NCBI GenBank assembly: GCA_046330075.1
Contig: JAXLTL010000001.1
Location: forward strand, 1,240,001 to 1,304,000
Length of the DNA stretch: 64,000 nucleotides
From: JAJTFW01 sp046330075
GTDB lineage: Bacteria > Bacteroidota > Bacteroidia > AKYH767-A > OLB10
Direction: 5' to 3'
A program made the translations under genes and the position numbers. Below the pieces are notes generated by a model. That model saw nothing but the letters and a program-made list of their open reading frames with translations, did not search any database and had not been told where the DNA came from. Numbering within the stretch: position 1 is the first letter of the stretch; each line of letters opens with the position of its first letter. Positions 17,807 to 28,254 of the stretch are shown here, piece after piece.

Positions 17807-17912
17807 AACACGAAGCGAAACAGTCCAAACTGTAAGATTTCAGCACATTTTGGTTCCTCCCCCCTTTAATCGCGCCCTAACATTGTGTCATACATATCAA
17901 ACCAATAATGTT

Positions 17913-18800
17913 ATGAAAAAAACAATGCTTTATCTGGCAGCCGCAGGCTTCATGTTCGCTTCCTGCCAAAAGGATGAAGAAACAACAGCAACAAACGGAG
18001 TAGGTGCAAAAGCATCCACTACTTCCAGTGTAAGTCCGCTTCCTGGTTCGTTTACCAAGAAAGTACTTATTGAAGAATTAACCGGGCAAAACGAAGGAAC
18101 TGCACCATATGCAGATCGCTTCTTTGACAGTTATGTACTCAACACTGCCGGAGGTAAAATTTGCGTTGCCTCTCTTTACAATTCTGGTCAGTTGACCAAC
18201 CTGGAAACAAACCGGTTGATCAGTACACTGTCACCGGGCACAGCCTCTTTACCTTGCGGAGTAATCGATCGTGTTCCACGCAACGGATCCATGTTTGTTC
18301 GTCCTACATCTATGTCGCAGGCAGTTACTTCTTCGCTCGCAACTCCAGTATCGTGCGGATTGGCAATGACCTCTACGATCAGCGGACGAATGGCTACGAT
18401 CAATGTACATACCGGATTTCTCGCCAATATGACGTCTTCTTATCGTGTAAATGTTTACCTGATTGAAGATGTTGTATCCAGCAGCAGTCCGATCTTCGCG
18501 CAGGCGAATTCCTACAACAGCACTGTAGGCAGTCCATACTATAATCTTGGAAATCCAATTCTCAATTATGTACACAGAAATGTTGTTCGCAAGGTGGTTT
18601 CACCAACTGGCGGCGACCCGATACTTCCGGCCAATACCGTTGCAGGTGGAACGCAAGTATTCACATATCAGGTTGACCTGAATCAAAAAGTAACCACTGG
18701 AAGCAAATTCTATGTAATATCCTTCATCACTGACAATCTGACCAGTGAAGTACTGAATGTCCAGATGGGACAACTGGGAGGATTGACCGACTGGAACTAA
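17913..18800 (+). CDS. Omp28-like surface lipoprotein, lacking the CxxC motif (paralog 2)
   Basis: This 295-aa protein starts at ATG 17913, because MKKTMLYLAAAGFMFASC forms a proper lipoprotein signal peptide (Cys18); the reading frame is open 21 codons further upstream but that stretch does not look like a signal. The residues after Cys, Q-K-D-E-E, match the lipoprotein export signal described in Capnocytophaga almost exactly, so surface exposure is predicted. FTKKVLIEELTGQNEG aligns with the Omp28/thioredoxin-like start, but the usual CxxC is missing, as in paralog 1. Matching blocks with paralog 1 include YRVNVYLIEDVV and SPYYNLGNPILNYVHRNVVRK. The pair arose by tandem duplication followed by strong divergence. 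The function is unknown. Confidence 0.85.
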   Translation: MKKTMLYLAAAGFMFASCQKDEETTATNGVGAKASTTSSVSPLPGSFTKKVLIEELTGQNEGTAPYADRFFDSYVLNTAGGKICVASLYNSGQLTNLETNRLISTLSPGTASLPCGVIDRVPRNGSMFVRPTSMSQAVTSSLATPVSCGLAMTSTISGRMATINVHTGFLANMTSSYRVNVYLIEDVVSSSSPIFAQANSYNSTVGSPYYNLGNPILNYVHRNVVRKVVSPTGGDPILPANTVAGGTQVFTYQVDLNQKVTTGSKFYVISFITDNLTSEVLNVQMGQLGGLTDWN

Positions 18801-18821
18801 CCAATAAAAAAAATACAACTC

Positions 18822-18860
18822 AAAGAGGGGACAGTAAAATTGTCCCCTCTTTACTTTTTT
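18822..18860. terminator. Bidirectional terminator between convergent genes
   Basis: The perfect 12-bp stem AAAGAGGGGACA/TGTCCCCTCTTT (18822-18833 with 18841-18852) has a 7-nt loop, a T-rich tail on the plus strand and an A-rich tract before it that becomes T-rich on the minus strand. It overlaps the stop codon of the minus-strand Nudix gene. Confidence 0.85.
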
Positions 18861-19495
18861 ATCAGGGCTATAATTTCACTTATCATCATAGCCGTTGCAC
18901 CCCAAATCTTCAGATCTTCCCACTTATAAAATGGTGCATTAACGGTATACCCCCTCGCACTGCCAAACAAGCCGGAATCCAGAACATCCGGTCGTAAAAA
19001 ATGAGCCAGCGGTATCTCAACTACACGTCTGACTTCATTTTCACTGATTACATAGTCCGGACGTTCATGCATGGCAGCAAGAAAGGGATGGACCAGAAAT
19101 CTGCTTGGGGGAATAAACAACGCAGAAAGTTCAGTAATAACGTCTACCTGTTGTCGCTGAACTCCAATTTCTTCTTCAGCTTCCCGCAAAGCCGCATCCT
19201 TCAAAGACTCTCCGGGCTCAACCTTTCCTCCCGGAAAAGAAACCTGACTCGCGTGTACACTTTCACCACCGGTACGTTCCATCAAAACCAATTGCGCAGT
19301 GTCATCTTCCGCAGGAACAATGAGTGCCAAAACAGCAGCCAGACGATAGTCAGTGCTCTCTTTCAGATATGCAGATGCAGGCTTTCTATGGGCAGGTGAT
19401 AAAAGCTGGTGAGCTGCATCACCAGGCAAATCAGAGAAATCAGATGATTTCAGCAGGGTAACAACTTCAGCAAACAGCATCTCAGGACAATCCAA
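18851..19495 (-). CDS. Nudix hydrolase of the CoA pyrophosphatase (NudL/PCD1) type
   Basis: This 214-aa protein has the UPF0035-like stretch HASQVSFPGGKVEPGE directly leading into the Nudix box ending REAEEEIGV. The combination of a SQVSFPGG-type motif with the Nudix box marks the branch that hydrolyses coenzyme A and its derivatives to phosphopantetheine and 3',5'-ADP. The N-terminal half (residues 1-60) is helical. It overlaps the upstream ABC exporter gene by 14 bp, so both are read from one transcript and translation is probably coupled. The substrate is inferred from the family signature. Confidence 0.87.
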   Translation of the reverse strand: MDCPEMLFAEVVTLLKSSDFSDLPGDAAHQLLSPAHRKPASAYLKESTDYRLAAVLALIVPAEDDTAQLVLMERTGGESVHASQVSFPGGKVEPGESLKDAALREAEEEIGVQRQQVDVITELSALFIPPSRFLVHPFLAAMHERPDYVISENEVRRVVEIPLAHFLRPDVLDSGLFGSARGYTVNAPFYKWEDLKIWGATAMMISEIIALIKK

Positions 19496-21251
19496 CGGTT
19501 ACATCCCGGTGTTTGCGTTCACCAATCTGTTGACGCCACATAGCATAATACAAGCCTTTCAATTCAATCAGCTCATGATGCTTGCCCGATTCAACAATGC
19601 GTCCACGCTCCAGAACATGAATCGTATCTGCATGCATAACAGTTGATAACCGGTGTGCGATCAGAATATTGATATGAGTACAGTGCGTAGAAATAGAACG
19701 GATGGTATCGGTAATCTGTTCTTCGGTTAATGAGTCGAGAGCCGATGTAGCTTCGTCAAATACAAGCAACGATGGTTTACGTAATAATGCCCGGGCAATA
19801 GACAAGCGCTGCTTTTCCCCTCCCGACACTTTCACACCTCCTTCGCCAATTACCGTATCAAGACCTTTGTCAGCCCGGTCAAGCAGACTCTTCATGGAAG
19901 CCTTTTGAAGCACATCCATACATTCTTCATCAGTAGCAGCAGGTGCCACGAACAATAAATTCTCACGAATGGTGCCAGAAAATAATTGTGTATCCTGGGT
20001 CACCAAACCAATCTGCGTACGAAGTTCATCCAGATTAATCTGATTGGAAGGAATATTATTATACAGCAGTCTTCCTTCGCCGGGTTTATATAAACCAACC
20101 AGTAACTTCACCAGCGTTGTTTTACCGGATCCGCTGGGTCCGACAAACGCTACCGTTTCTCCGGCACTGATTCGGAATGAAATATCACTGACAGCATTCC
20201 CTCCTGCACTTTGGTGTTTAAAAGAAACATGGTCGAGTTCAAATGACTCGATGGCTCCCAGCGGTTGTGGATTTACAGGACGAGGTTCAGGCTTGATGTC
20301 CAGTATCGCTTTAAAATTCTGCAATGAGACTTCAGCCTCACGATAAATATTGATGATGTTACCCAGCTCCTGCAGAGGACCAAATATAAAGAACGAATAA
20401 ATGAACATCGTGAAGAACTGTCCTATGGAGATGGCTTTCGTAAAAATCAGATACAGCATCATAAACATGATTCCTGTACGCAATAGATTTACAAATGTAC
20501 CCTGCACAAAACTCAGACTACGTATATACCTCACTTTCTTCAGCTCCAGCTGAAGAATTTTATCGGTAGTTGCATTCAGCCGGGATATTTCCTGTCCGGA
20601 AAGGCCAAGACTCTTTACCAGTTCAATATTGCGTAACGACTCCGTGGTTGAACCCGCCAATGCCGTTGTTTCAGCCACAATTACCTTCTGAATTTTTTTC
20701 ACCTTCTTGCTCAGTACCGAACTCAGAATACCCAGCAATGGAATCACCCCAAAATACACTGGAGCAATCAACCAGTGCACGTTCACCGCATAAACCGTCA
20801 CGAAAATAATCGCAACTACAGAAGTAAACAGTATGTTTACAAATGCACTGATCAGCTTCTCGACATCAGATCTGACTTTCTGAAGTTTCCCAAGTGTTTC
20901 TCCGCTTCGCTGATCCTCGAAAACTTCATAGGGTAGTTCAAGACTGTGGCGGATTCCATCAGCATAAATCTTCGCTCCGATACGTTGGGTGATAACGTTC
21001 ACATAATAATCCTGAAAATTCTTCGCTATCCGGCTGACAAAGGCCACACCAACTGCTGCCAGCAACAAAAGTCCTACCCCTCTGAAAAACTCAGGCTTGG
21101 AAAACTTACCAAACTGCGTTACATAATCATCAATGACATGCTTGAAGATATAAGGATCTAATAAAGAAAACACCTGGTTTATAGCGGCTAAGAGGAGCGC
21201 CAAAACGATCAGCTTCCAATAGCCTTTCAGGTAATCAAGGAGGAGTTTCAT
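19482..21251 (-). CDS. ABC exporter, fused membrane and ATPase domains (MsbA/lipid-exporter-like)
   Basis: This 589-aa half-transporter has six predicted membrane helices in residues 1-310 and an ATPase domain in residues 340-580. Motifs: Walker A GPSGSGKTTLVKLLVG, Q-loop GLVTQDTQLF, signature VSGGEKQRLSIARALL, Walker B LLVFDEATSALD and H-loop AHRLST. It acts as a homodimer or heterodimer that exports lipid, peptide or drug from the cytoplasm; the substrate is not predictable here. A Bacteroidota-type promoter lies 15 bp upstream. It shares a transcript with the CoA-pyrophosphatase-like Nudix gene. Confidence 0.92.
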   Translation of the reverse strand: MKLLLDYLKGYWKLIVLALLLAAINQVFSLLDPYIFKHVIDDYVTQFGKFSKPEFFRGVGLLLLAAVGVAFVSRIAKNFQDYYVNVITQRIGAKIYADGIRHSLELPYEVFEDQRSGETLGKLQKVRSDVEKLISAFVNILFTSVVAIIFVTVYAVNVHWLIAPVYFGVIPLLGILSSVLSKKVKKIQKVIVAETTALAGSTTESLRNIELVKSLGLSGQEISRLNATTDKILQLELKKVRYIRSLSFVQGTFVNLLRTGIMFMMLYLIFTKAISIGQFFTMFIYSFFIFGPLQELGNIINIYREAEVSLQNFKAILDIKPEPRPVNPQPLGAIESFELDHVSFKHQSAGGNAVSDISFRISAGETVAFVGPSGSGKTTLVKLLVGLYKPGEGRLLYNNIPSNQINLDELRTQIGLVTQDTQLFSGTIRENLLFVAPAATDEECMDVLQKASMKSLLDRADKGLDTVIGEGGVKVSGGEKQRLSIARALLRKPSLLVFDEATSALDSLTEEQITDTIRSISTHCTHINILIAHRLSTVMHADTIHVLERGRIVESGKHHELIELKGLYYAMWRQQIGERKHRDVTVGLS

Positions 21252-21576
21252 GGGAATTTGTTGCGCAAATATAGATAATTATTGTATATACAACGATTAG
21301 TAGCATTGTATATTTTCAAGAAGAGTGACGAATAGCAAACTTTTCTATTGCTAACATAGCAATTAAATTCCGAACATCTCTATGTTCGGGCGCCCTGCGC
21401 CAGTTCCTGATGTTCAGAAATTTAATGATCAAAAACAGAATAGCTGGTCCTAATAGAATCAACAGCACGGAATACTCACAGAATAAACACCATTTTTCAT
21501 GTGTTTAATTTAACAATACAATTTCTCATGAAGCGTAATTGATTTACGGAAACGCAGGGCAAAACGAACACGGGCA
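21252..21576. other. 325-bp AT-rich gap without a confident gene
   Basis: The right part holds the 3' flank of the membrane-protein gene. The left end holds the ABC promoter. Between them lies one short minus-strand reading frame with GTG start (21468 to 21316, 50 codons) that encodes a hydrophobic segment (VLLILLGPAILFLIIKFL) and a charged tail (RNWRRAPEHRD). It has no ATG, no visible promoter and an in-frame stop shortly upstream, so it could be a small membrane protein or a remnant of a decayed gene. I see no RNA gene. Confidence 0.3.
21266..21293 (-). promoter_or_regulatory. Promoter of the ABC exporter-Nudix operon
   Basis: On the minus strand TTG (21291-21293) and TATATTTG (21266-21273) are 17 bp apart, matching the -33 and -7 elements. 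The leader to the ATG at 21251 would be about 10 nt. Confidence 0.6.
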
Positions 21577-23082
21577 TCAGAATTGCCGGTTGGTGATGTA
21601 ATGAAAGAAGTTGTAGCTGCTCTCGAAAACAGGAATATGAATAATGGCTTCCGATGCGATGTAGAAAAAAAATAATGCTGCTATTGTCCAAAGACCGGCC
21701 TGTTCAGACTTTATCCATCTGACGGCGTGATACAATCCCTGCAGATAAAGGATGGCAAACGGAATCATAGCACCGCTGATCAGTCGTCCACTCACAAAGT
21801 ATGGATGTGCTCTCGATGGATTTTCGCATACACCATAATCAAACTGTATCGACAAGAAACCCATCAACAACAGGAGTAAAATAAAACCCAGACCCGATAT
21901 CAGGCTAACCTGCACCTGCATTTTATCCCTGGTCTTTCCTGAACTTATCAATCCCCATGGCAGGAAAATCAATGTCGTAATAATAAAGACCCAATCGGCC
22001 AGCGACATAGCGATTGGGCTCTTCCACCAGATTAACTCTCCCCTCCAGAAAGTTTTCAGATTACCAGTCAGAAATTCTGAAAACCCGGAAACTGAGAACA
22101 GAGGATGATCGAACCATTCATACACCGGCAAGGCCGTCCATCCCAGCTGACGTATTTTCGCTGCAGACCCGGTGAGATCACCCCATATGGCCAGGTTAGC
22201 ATTCATCCAGATTGCAACAGGTAAAAATGCTCCAAGCAAGAGCAAAACCGAGGGAATGATCGTTCTTATTTTCCCACTCAGCAACAGCTTCCTGTTAAAC
22301 AGCATCCATCCCGGAGCAAGGAGCAAGAGCGGGTAATTGGTTACTTTTACCAATCCAGTAAGTCCAAGCATCAGACCCGACAACAATCCCCAGGAAACAG
22401 CGCTGTATCCGCTTTTAACAAAACGAATGAGCAGGTAAAATGAAACTCCAAAAAATAAGGGAGATAAACTATCATTCTGAATGGCATAGAAACTATCCTG
22501 TGGCCAAAGAGCTATCATCAACGGAATACCAAGGTTGAGAAATACATTTTCAGGAAATACCAACGCGGTAATTTTAATAGATATCAGCACCAGTAATACT
22601 GCAATCAGCACATTGAGGAAGCGTACCCAATACAATAAGATGCCTTCCTGAAATCCCAGCCATGTCCCTATTCTCATCCATTCTCCGGCAATCCAGTAAT
22701 ACGCCGGTGGCTGTGATGCTTCGTGATTACGGAGATTCGCGCTCCAGTAATCCTGTCCTTCCCTGTAATAACGCTCCAGGCTTTCCTGTGGTTTGGTCCA
22801 AACAGGCTGTTTAAAAACACCACCCGGTTGCTCGGAAGGCAAATTAAAATACTCAGGAGATTCCATCCTGGGTATATAAAAAGCTGTATTCCTGTCAATC
22901 CCTTCAATGGCTGTTGGAGGATTAGCCTGACTATATCTGACAACGAGATCCAGATGAGCCTGTTCATCGATATTTCCGAAAAACGGAAATGCAGCTGAAT
23001 AAATAAAAACCCGAATAGCTGCCAGCATACAGATGCAAAAAAACACCCATCGGGATATCTCCTGAGTTTTCAGCGCATTCAT
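21577..23082 (-). CDS. Polytopic membrane protein, GT-C/DUF2142-like
   Basis: This 501-aa protein has about 11 hydrophobic segments spread through its length. After the first segment comes FFGNIDEQAHLDLVVRYSQ (Asp39, Glu40, His43), an acidic motif in the first outside loop that is the hallmark position of GT-C glycosyltransferases and DUF2142-type proteins. A roughly 100-residue loop with many aromatic residues (WTKPQESLERYYREGQDYW) follows before the second helix. GT-C enzymes use polyprenyl-phosphate sugars to modify glycans, lipids or proteins at the outer face of the inner membrane. I cannot assign a substrate or donor. The gene stands alone. Confidence 0.72.
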   Translation of the reverse strand: MNALKTQEISRWVFFCICMLAAIRVFIYSAAFPFFGNIDEQAHLDLVVRYSQANPPTAIEGIDRNTAFYIPRMESPEYFNLPSEQPGGVFKQPVWTKPQESLERYYREGQDYWSANLRNHEASQPPAYYWIAGEWMRIGTWLGFQEGILLYWVRFLNVLIAVLLVLISIKITALVFPENVFLNLGIPLMIALWPQDSFYAIQNDSLSPLFFGVSFYLLIRFVKSGYSAVSWGLLSGLMLGLTGLVKVTNYPLLLLAPGWMLFNRKLLLSGKIRTIIPSVLLLLGAFLPVAIWMNANLAIWGDLTGSAAKIRQLGWTALPVYEWFDHPLFSVSGFSEFLTGNLKTFWRGELIWWKSPIAMSLADWVFIITTLIFLPWGLISSGKTRDKMQVQVSLISGLGFILLLLLMGFLSIQFDYGVCENPSRAHPYFVSGRLISGAMIPFAILYLQGLYHAVRWIKSEQAGLWTIAALFFFYIASEAIIHIPVFESSYNFFHYITNRQF

Positions 23083-23301
23083 GTGACTAAACTAAATAAA
23101 TCCCTATTATCGGATCATTGACAATAATCAGCATGGTCTAAAGTAAATATCTGTGCAGGATTCCACTGAATTAACAAAAAAGGCTGCCTGCTCAATCATG
23201 CATTTCCGCTCAAGATCTCGTCCCCAGCAGGAAGGATACCTATCCACATCCTATTGTTATTATCCCATTGGCAGCACAAGGACTCAGCCCACAATAATCC
23301 C

Positions 23302-23309
23302 TAGTTTTG
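23302..23309 (+). promoter_or_regulatory. -7 promoter element for the TonB-C-domain gene
   Basis: TAGTTTTG matches TAnnTTTG and lies 28 bp before the ATG at 23338. No clear -33 partner is seen at 17-21 bp. Confidence 0.4.
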
Positions 23310-23337
23310 GCCCGTTAACATTACGATTCTGTCATCT

Positions 23338-23835
23338 ATGAAATACATTCTAACCCTTCTGCTGGCAGGTTTCAGCAGCTTAAGCTTCGCACAGCATACT
23401 GTTACGCTCAAGACCGGAGAAAAACTCGAAGGTGAGCTGCAATCCATTCAAAATCATCAGGTGAATTTTTTCTCGAAGGGCACAGTACTGACCTTTGATC
23501 TGGGCCAGATTTCTTCCATTTCATTCGACGGTCCGGTAAAATCAACCGGCGCAACACCATCAGGAAGCAAGGGCGTTTCCTTTGTTATGCCCGGCCGAAA
23601 GATCATCAAACAACCGAAGGTCGACAACCTGACGATGGAGCGCGGAGTGGTTGTTGTGGCTATCACGATCAACAAATACGGCGATGTAATTAAAGCAGAA
23701 CCTGGTGCTGAAGGCACAACAACCATGAGTCAGTATCTGCTCACGAAGGCAAAACAAGCTGCCGAAAGCGCGAAATTTGACGGAGGCACCACAATGCCGC
23801 TCGAACAAAAAGGGACAATTACGGTTACGTTCTGA
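23338..23835 (+). CDS. Secreted/periplasmic protein with a TonB-C-like domain
   Basis: This 165-aa protein has a signal peptide (residues 1-18, ending SLSFAQ), a small beta-rich domain resembling an SH3-like strand set (TVTLKTGEKLEGELQSIQNH, about residues 20-65), and a C-terminal domain from RKIIKQPKVDNLTMERGVV to VTF. That part matches the pattern of TonB C-terminal domains (VVVAITINKYGDVIKAEPG, then an Ala-rich helix AKQAAESAKFD). Unlike real TonB it has no N-terminal membrane anchor and no Pro-rich spacer, so energy transduction by itself is unlikely; such domains also occur in Bacteroidota periplasmic proteins of unknown role. It is monocistronic, followed by a terminator. Confidence 0.8.
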   Translation: MKYILTLLLAGFSSLSFAQHTVTLKTGEKLEGELQSIQNHQVNFFSKGTVLTFDLGQISSISFDGPVKSTGATPSGSKGVSFVMPGRKIIKQPKVDNLTMERGVVVVAITINKYGDVIKAEPGAEGTTTMSQYLLTKAKQAAESAKFDGGTTMPLEQKGTITVTF

Positions 23836-23860
23836 TTGTATTCAACCTAATATATATCCA

Positions 23861-23888
23861 AAGGCCACCCCGTAAGGTGGCTTTTTTA
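23861..23888. terminator. Bidirectional terminator between convergent genes
   Basis: The stem GCCACC/GGTGGC (23864-23869 with 23876-23881) with flanking AAAG before and TTTTTT after serves the plus-strand TonB-C gene. The same hairpin ends the minus-strand protease gene, whose stop codon lies in the T-tract. Confidence 0.75.
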
Positions 23889-25427
23889 TTCATCCTTCCA
23901 CACAATCTCAATGATCTTATAACCGGCCTGAATGGTTGAATATTTGCACCCTTGTGGACGCTTAACCATGATCACTCCCGGCTTATTTTTCTCATGATAT
24001 ACCAGGTTCTGACCCATCACCTGAGTCTTGTTGTATTTATGATAAACCGTCAGGTATGGAATCAGTTGTCCGGGATCACTGAATTGAAACTCATTCCCGG
24101 TAACTTCCAACTCTGTTGTCGATTGAAACACGGTATCGGGATTTGCCAGGAGCGCAAGTGCACGTGTTGCCAGGGGAACGCCATATCCCACATAATTATT
24201 CCCGTAAGGATAAAGAATACAGGAACGCAGAATTATTTTTTTCAATTCGATGGCAGTGAGTTCTGGCTTAACTTCCAGCAAACAGGCTGCGAATCCACAT
24301 ACTGCAGGGGCAGAAAAGGAAGTTCCGGATTGTGAAAACGCGGCTACCTCTGGTTTCAGGTAGGTATTATAATCCGGACCATAACTTGAATAATCCGCTT
24401 TAAGGTAACCAAAATCGTATGCACCTACTGTCAGCGCAGAGGGTGCATCTCCGGGAGTTGCAATGACCCGCCATGTTGATTTCAAAGCTTCATTACCCGC
24501 TGCAGCAACCACCAGAATATTTTTCTCCTTCACTGCAATCTCCACCGCACGTGCCAGCATACTTGTACCATTCATCTGATAGGGTGAATAATTCTGCGAT
24601 TTTACTTTCCTACCTCTGGTATAGCCGAGCGAAGTATTGACCAGTCTCACGCCTTTTGCAGCAAGCCACTCCAAAGCCCTTATATAATAATCTTCTTCAT
24701 CAATATGCTCTGTATATCCAAAATCAGTCCGGGTCAGATAAAATTCCGCATCAGGGGCAAGCCCGGATCTCACGCCTGTTTTATCATTGTATCCTGCAAT
24801 GGCATTCAGCACATCACTGCCGTGACGATGATTTGCGATCCTGAATTCATACATCATGCGTGCAAAACCATTTTTACGCTTACGCATCGGCTTGGATTTA
24901 CCGGTATAATAACATTCATCGTAAGCAATAGTATCGGAACCGGCACAATAATCTTTAATAGCCTTGATCTGATGTCCGGACCAAAGATGATGCAAACCAT
25001 AAAACTGTGAAGAGTCGTTGAGAAACAGAAAGCCGGCATCTGTTATACCAATCTTTACTCCGATACCGCTAAGACCTGCCCGGACAAAAGCCTTTCCCTG
25101 CATTTGTTCGAGCGCTTTCGAGTAGGAAGACGGAGCTGCACCAGTCAAACTTGCTTCATGCAAGTGCTGAACCGGTACAATACTCAACTCTTCACTTGCT
25201 AACAGAATGGCTTTTTTTTCATCCAGCACTGCTGAGAACACGGGCATCCAGGAAGATCTGAAACGAATGACACCACCTTCCTGCTGAATCACCTCCATCC
25301 ATTTGCCAACAGATGCTGTATCCGCGGGAATAAACCACCAGACAGTATGTACTGCTTCTGCAGGAGCTATAGCCAGCAGCAAGACGATGACCATCAATCT
25401 TAATCTCATTCCTGCTAAATTACGCAA
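23886..25427 (-). CDS. Subtilisin-family (S8) serine protease, secreted, without T9SS domain
   Basis: This 513-aa protein has a signal peptide (about residues 8-25) and an S8 domain with Asp130 (KIGITDAGF), His202 (NHRHGSDV), oxyanion Asn312 (VAAAGNE) and Ser370 (SGTSFSAPAV). The Asp motif has Ala where most subtilases have Thr or Ser (D-A-G rather than D-T/S-G). The Asp-to-His spacing of about 70 residues is larger than usual because of a Lys/Arg-rich insert (KSKPMRKRKNGF). The final 90 residues form a beta-rich extension with no YPNP-type T9SS start, in contrast to the protease at 8272-10413, so this one is probably periplasmic or exported differently. Its function is unknown. Confidence 0.88.
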   Translation of the reverse strand: MRNLAGMRLRLMVIVLLLAIAPAEAVHTVWWFIPADTASVGKWMEVIQQEGGVIRFRSSWMPVFSAVLDEKKAILLASEELSIVPVQHLHEASLTGAAPSSYSKALEQMQGKAFVRAGLSGIGVKIGITDAGFLFLNDSSQFYGLHHLWSGHQIKAIKDYCAGSDTIAYDECYYTGKSKPMRKRKNGFARMMYEFRIANHRHGSDVLNAIAGYNDKTGVRSGLAPDAEFYLTRTDFGYTEHIDEEDYYIRALEWLAAKGVRLVNTSLGYTRGRKVKSQNYSPYQMNGTSMLARAVEIAVKEKNILVVAAAGNEALKSTWRVIATPGDAPSALTVGAYDFGYLKADYSSYGPDYNTYLKPEVAAFSQSGTSFSAPAVCGFAACLLEVKPELTAIELKKIILRSCILYPYGNNYVGYGVPLATRALALLANPDTVFQSTTELEVTGNEFQFSDPGQLIPYLTVYHKYNKTQVMGQNLVYHEKNKPGVIMVKRPQGCKYSTIQAGYKIIEIVWKDE

Positions 25428-25428
25428 T

Positions 25429-25505
25429 GTGACGCTTTGACACCAAATGTCACACCTAAGTGACGGTTTGGCAGATAATTACAAGAGCGAGTGACATATT
25501 TTCAC
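25429..25505. promoter_or_regulatory. Cluster of GTGAC inverted and direct repeats upstream of clpB
   Basis: Four GTGAC/GTCAC words occur within 77 bp: 25429, 25449 (inverted), 25460 and 25491. The middle two form the palindrome GTCAC-N6-GTGAC, and the last begins GTGACATATTTTCAC, another near-palindrome. They lie between the divergent S8 protease and clpB genes and could be an operator for a stress regulator. No CIRCE element is present. Confidence 0.35.
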
Positions 25506-25566
25506 TTCTTTTACGTTCAAACGGTATTGGGATAATCTTTGATACCCACCTGCAAATTCTACAAGT

Positions 25567-28182
<2,616 letters not shown>

Positions 28183-28203
28183 AAAAGTGGATTATTGTTG
28201 AAA

Positions 28204-28240
28204 GAGAAAAGGGCTGTTTCTATTGAAACAGCCCTTTCTC
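28204..28240. terminator. Bidirectional terminator between clpB and the arginase-family gene
   Basis: The perfect 11-bp stem AGGGCTGTTTC/GAAACAGCCCT (28210-28220 with 28225-28235) has a TATT loop, an A-rich upstream flank and a T-rich downstream flank. It serves clpB on the plus strand and probably the opposing gene on the minus strand. Confidence 0.8.
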
Positions 28241-28254
28241 TATTTACTTATCTC

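Noticed and set aside
23153..23341. Plus-strand frame of 62 codons before the TonB-C gene
   Set aside because: It covers the promoter region, has low-complexity basic content and no protein-like features.
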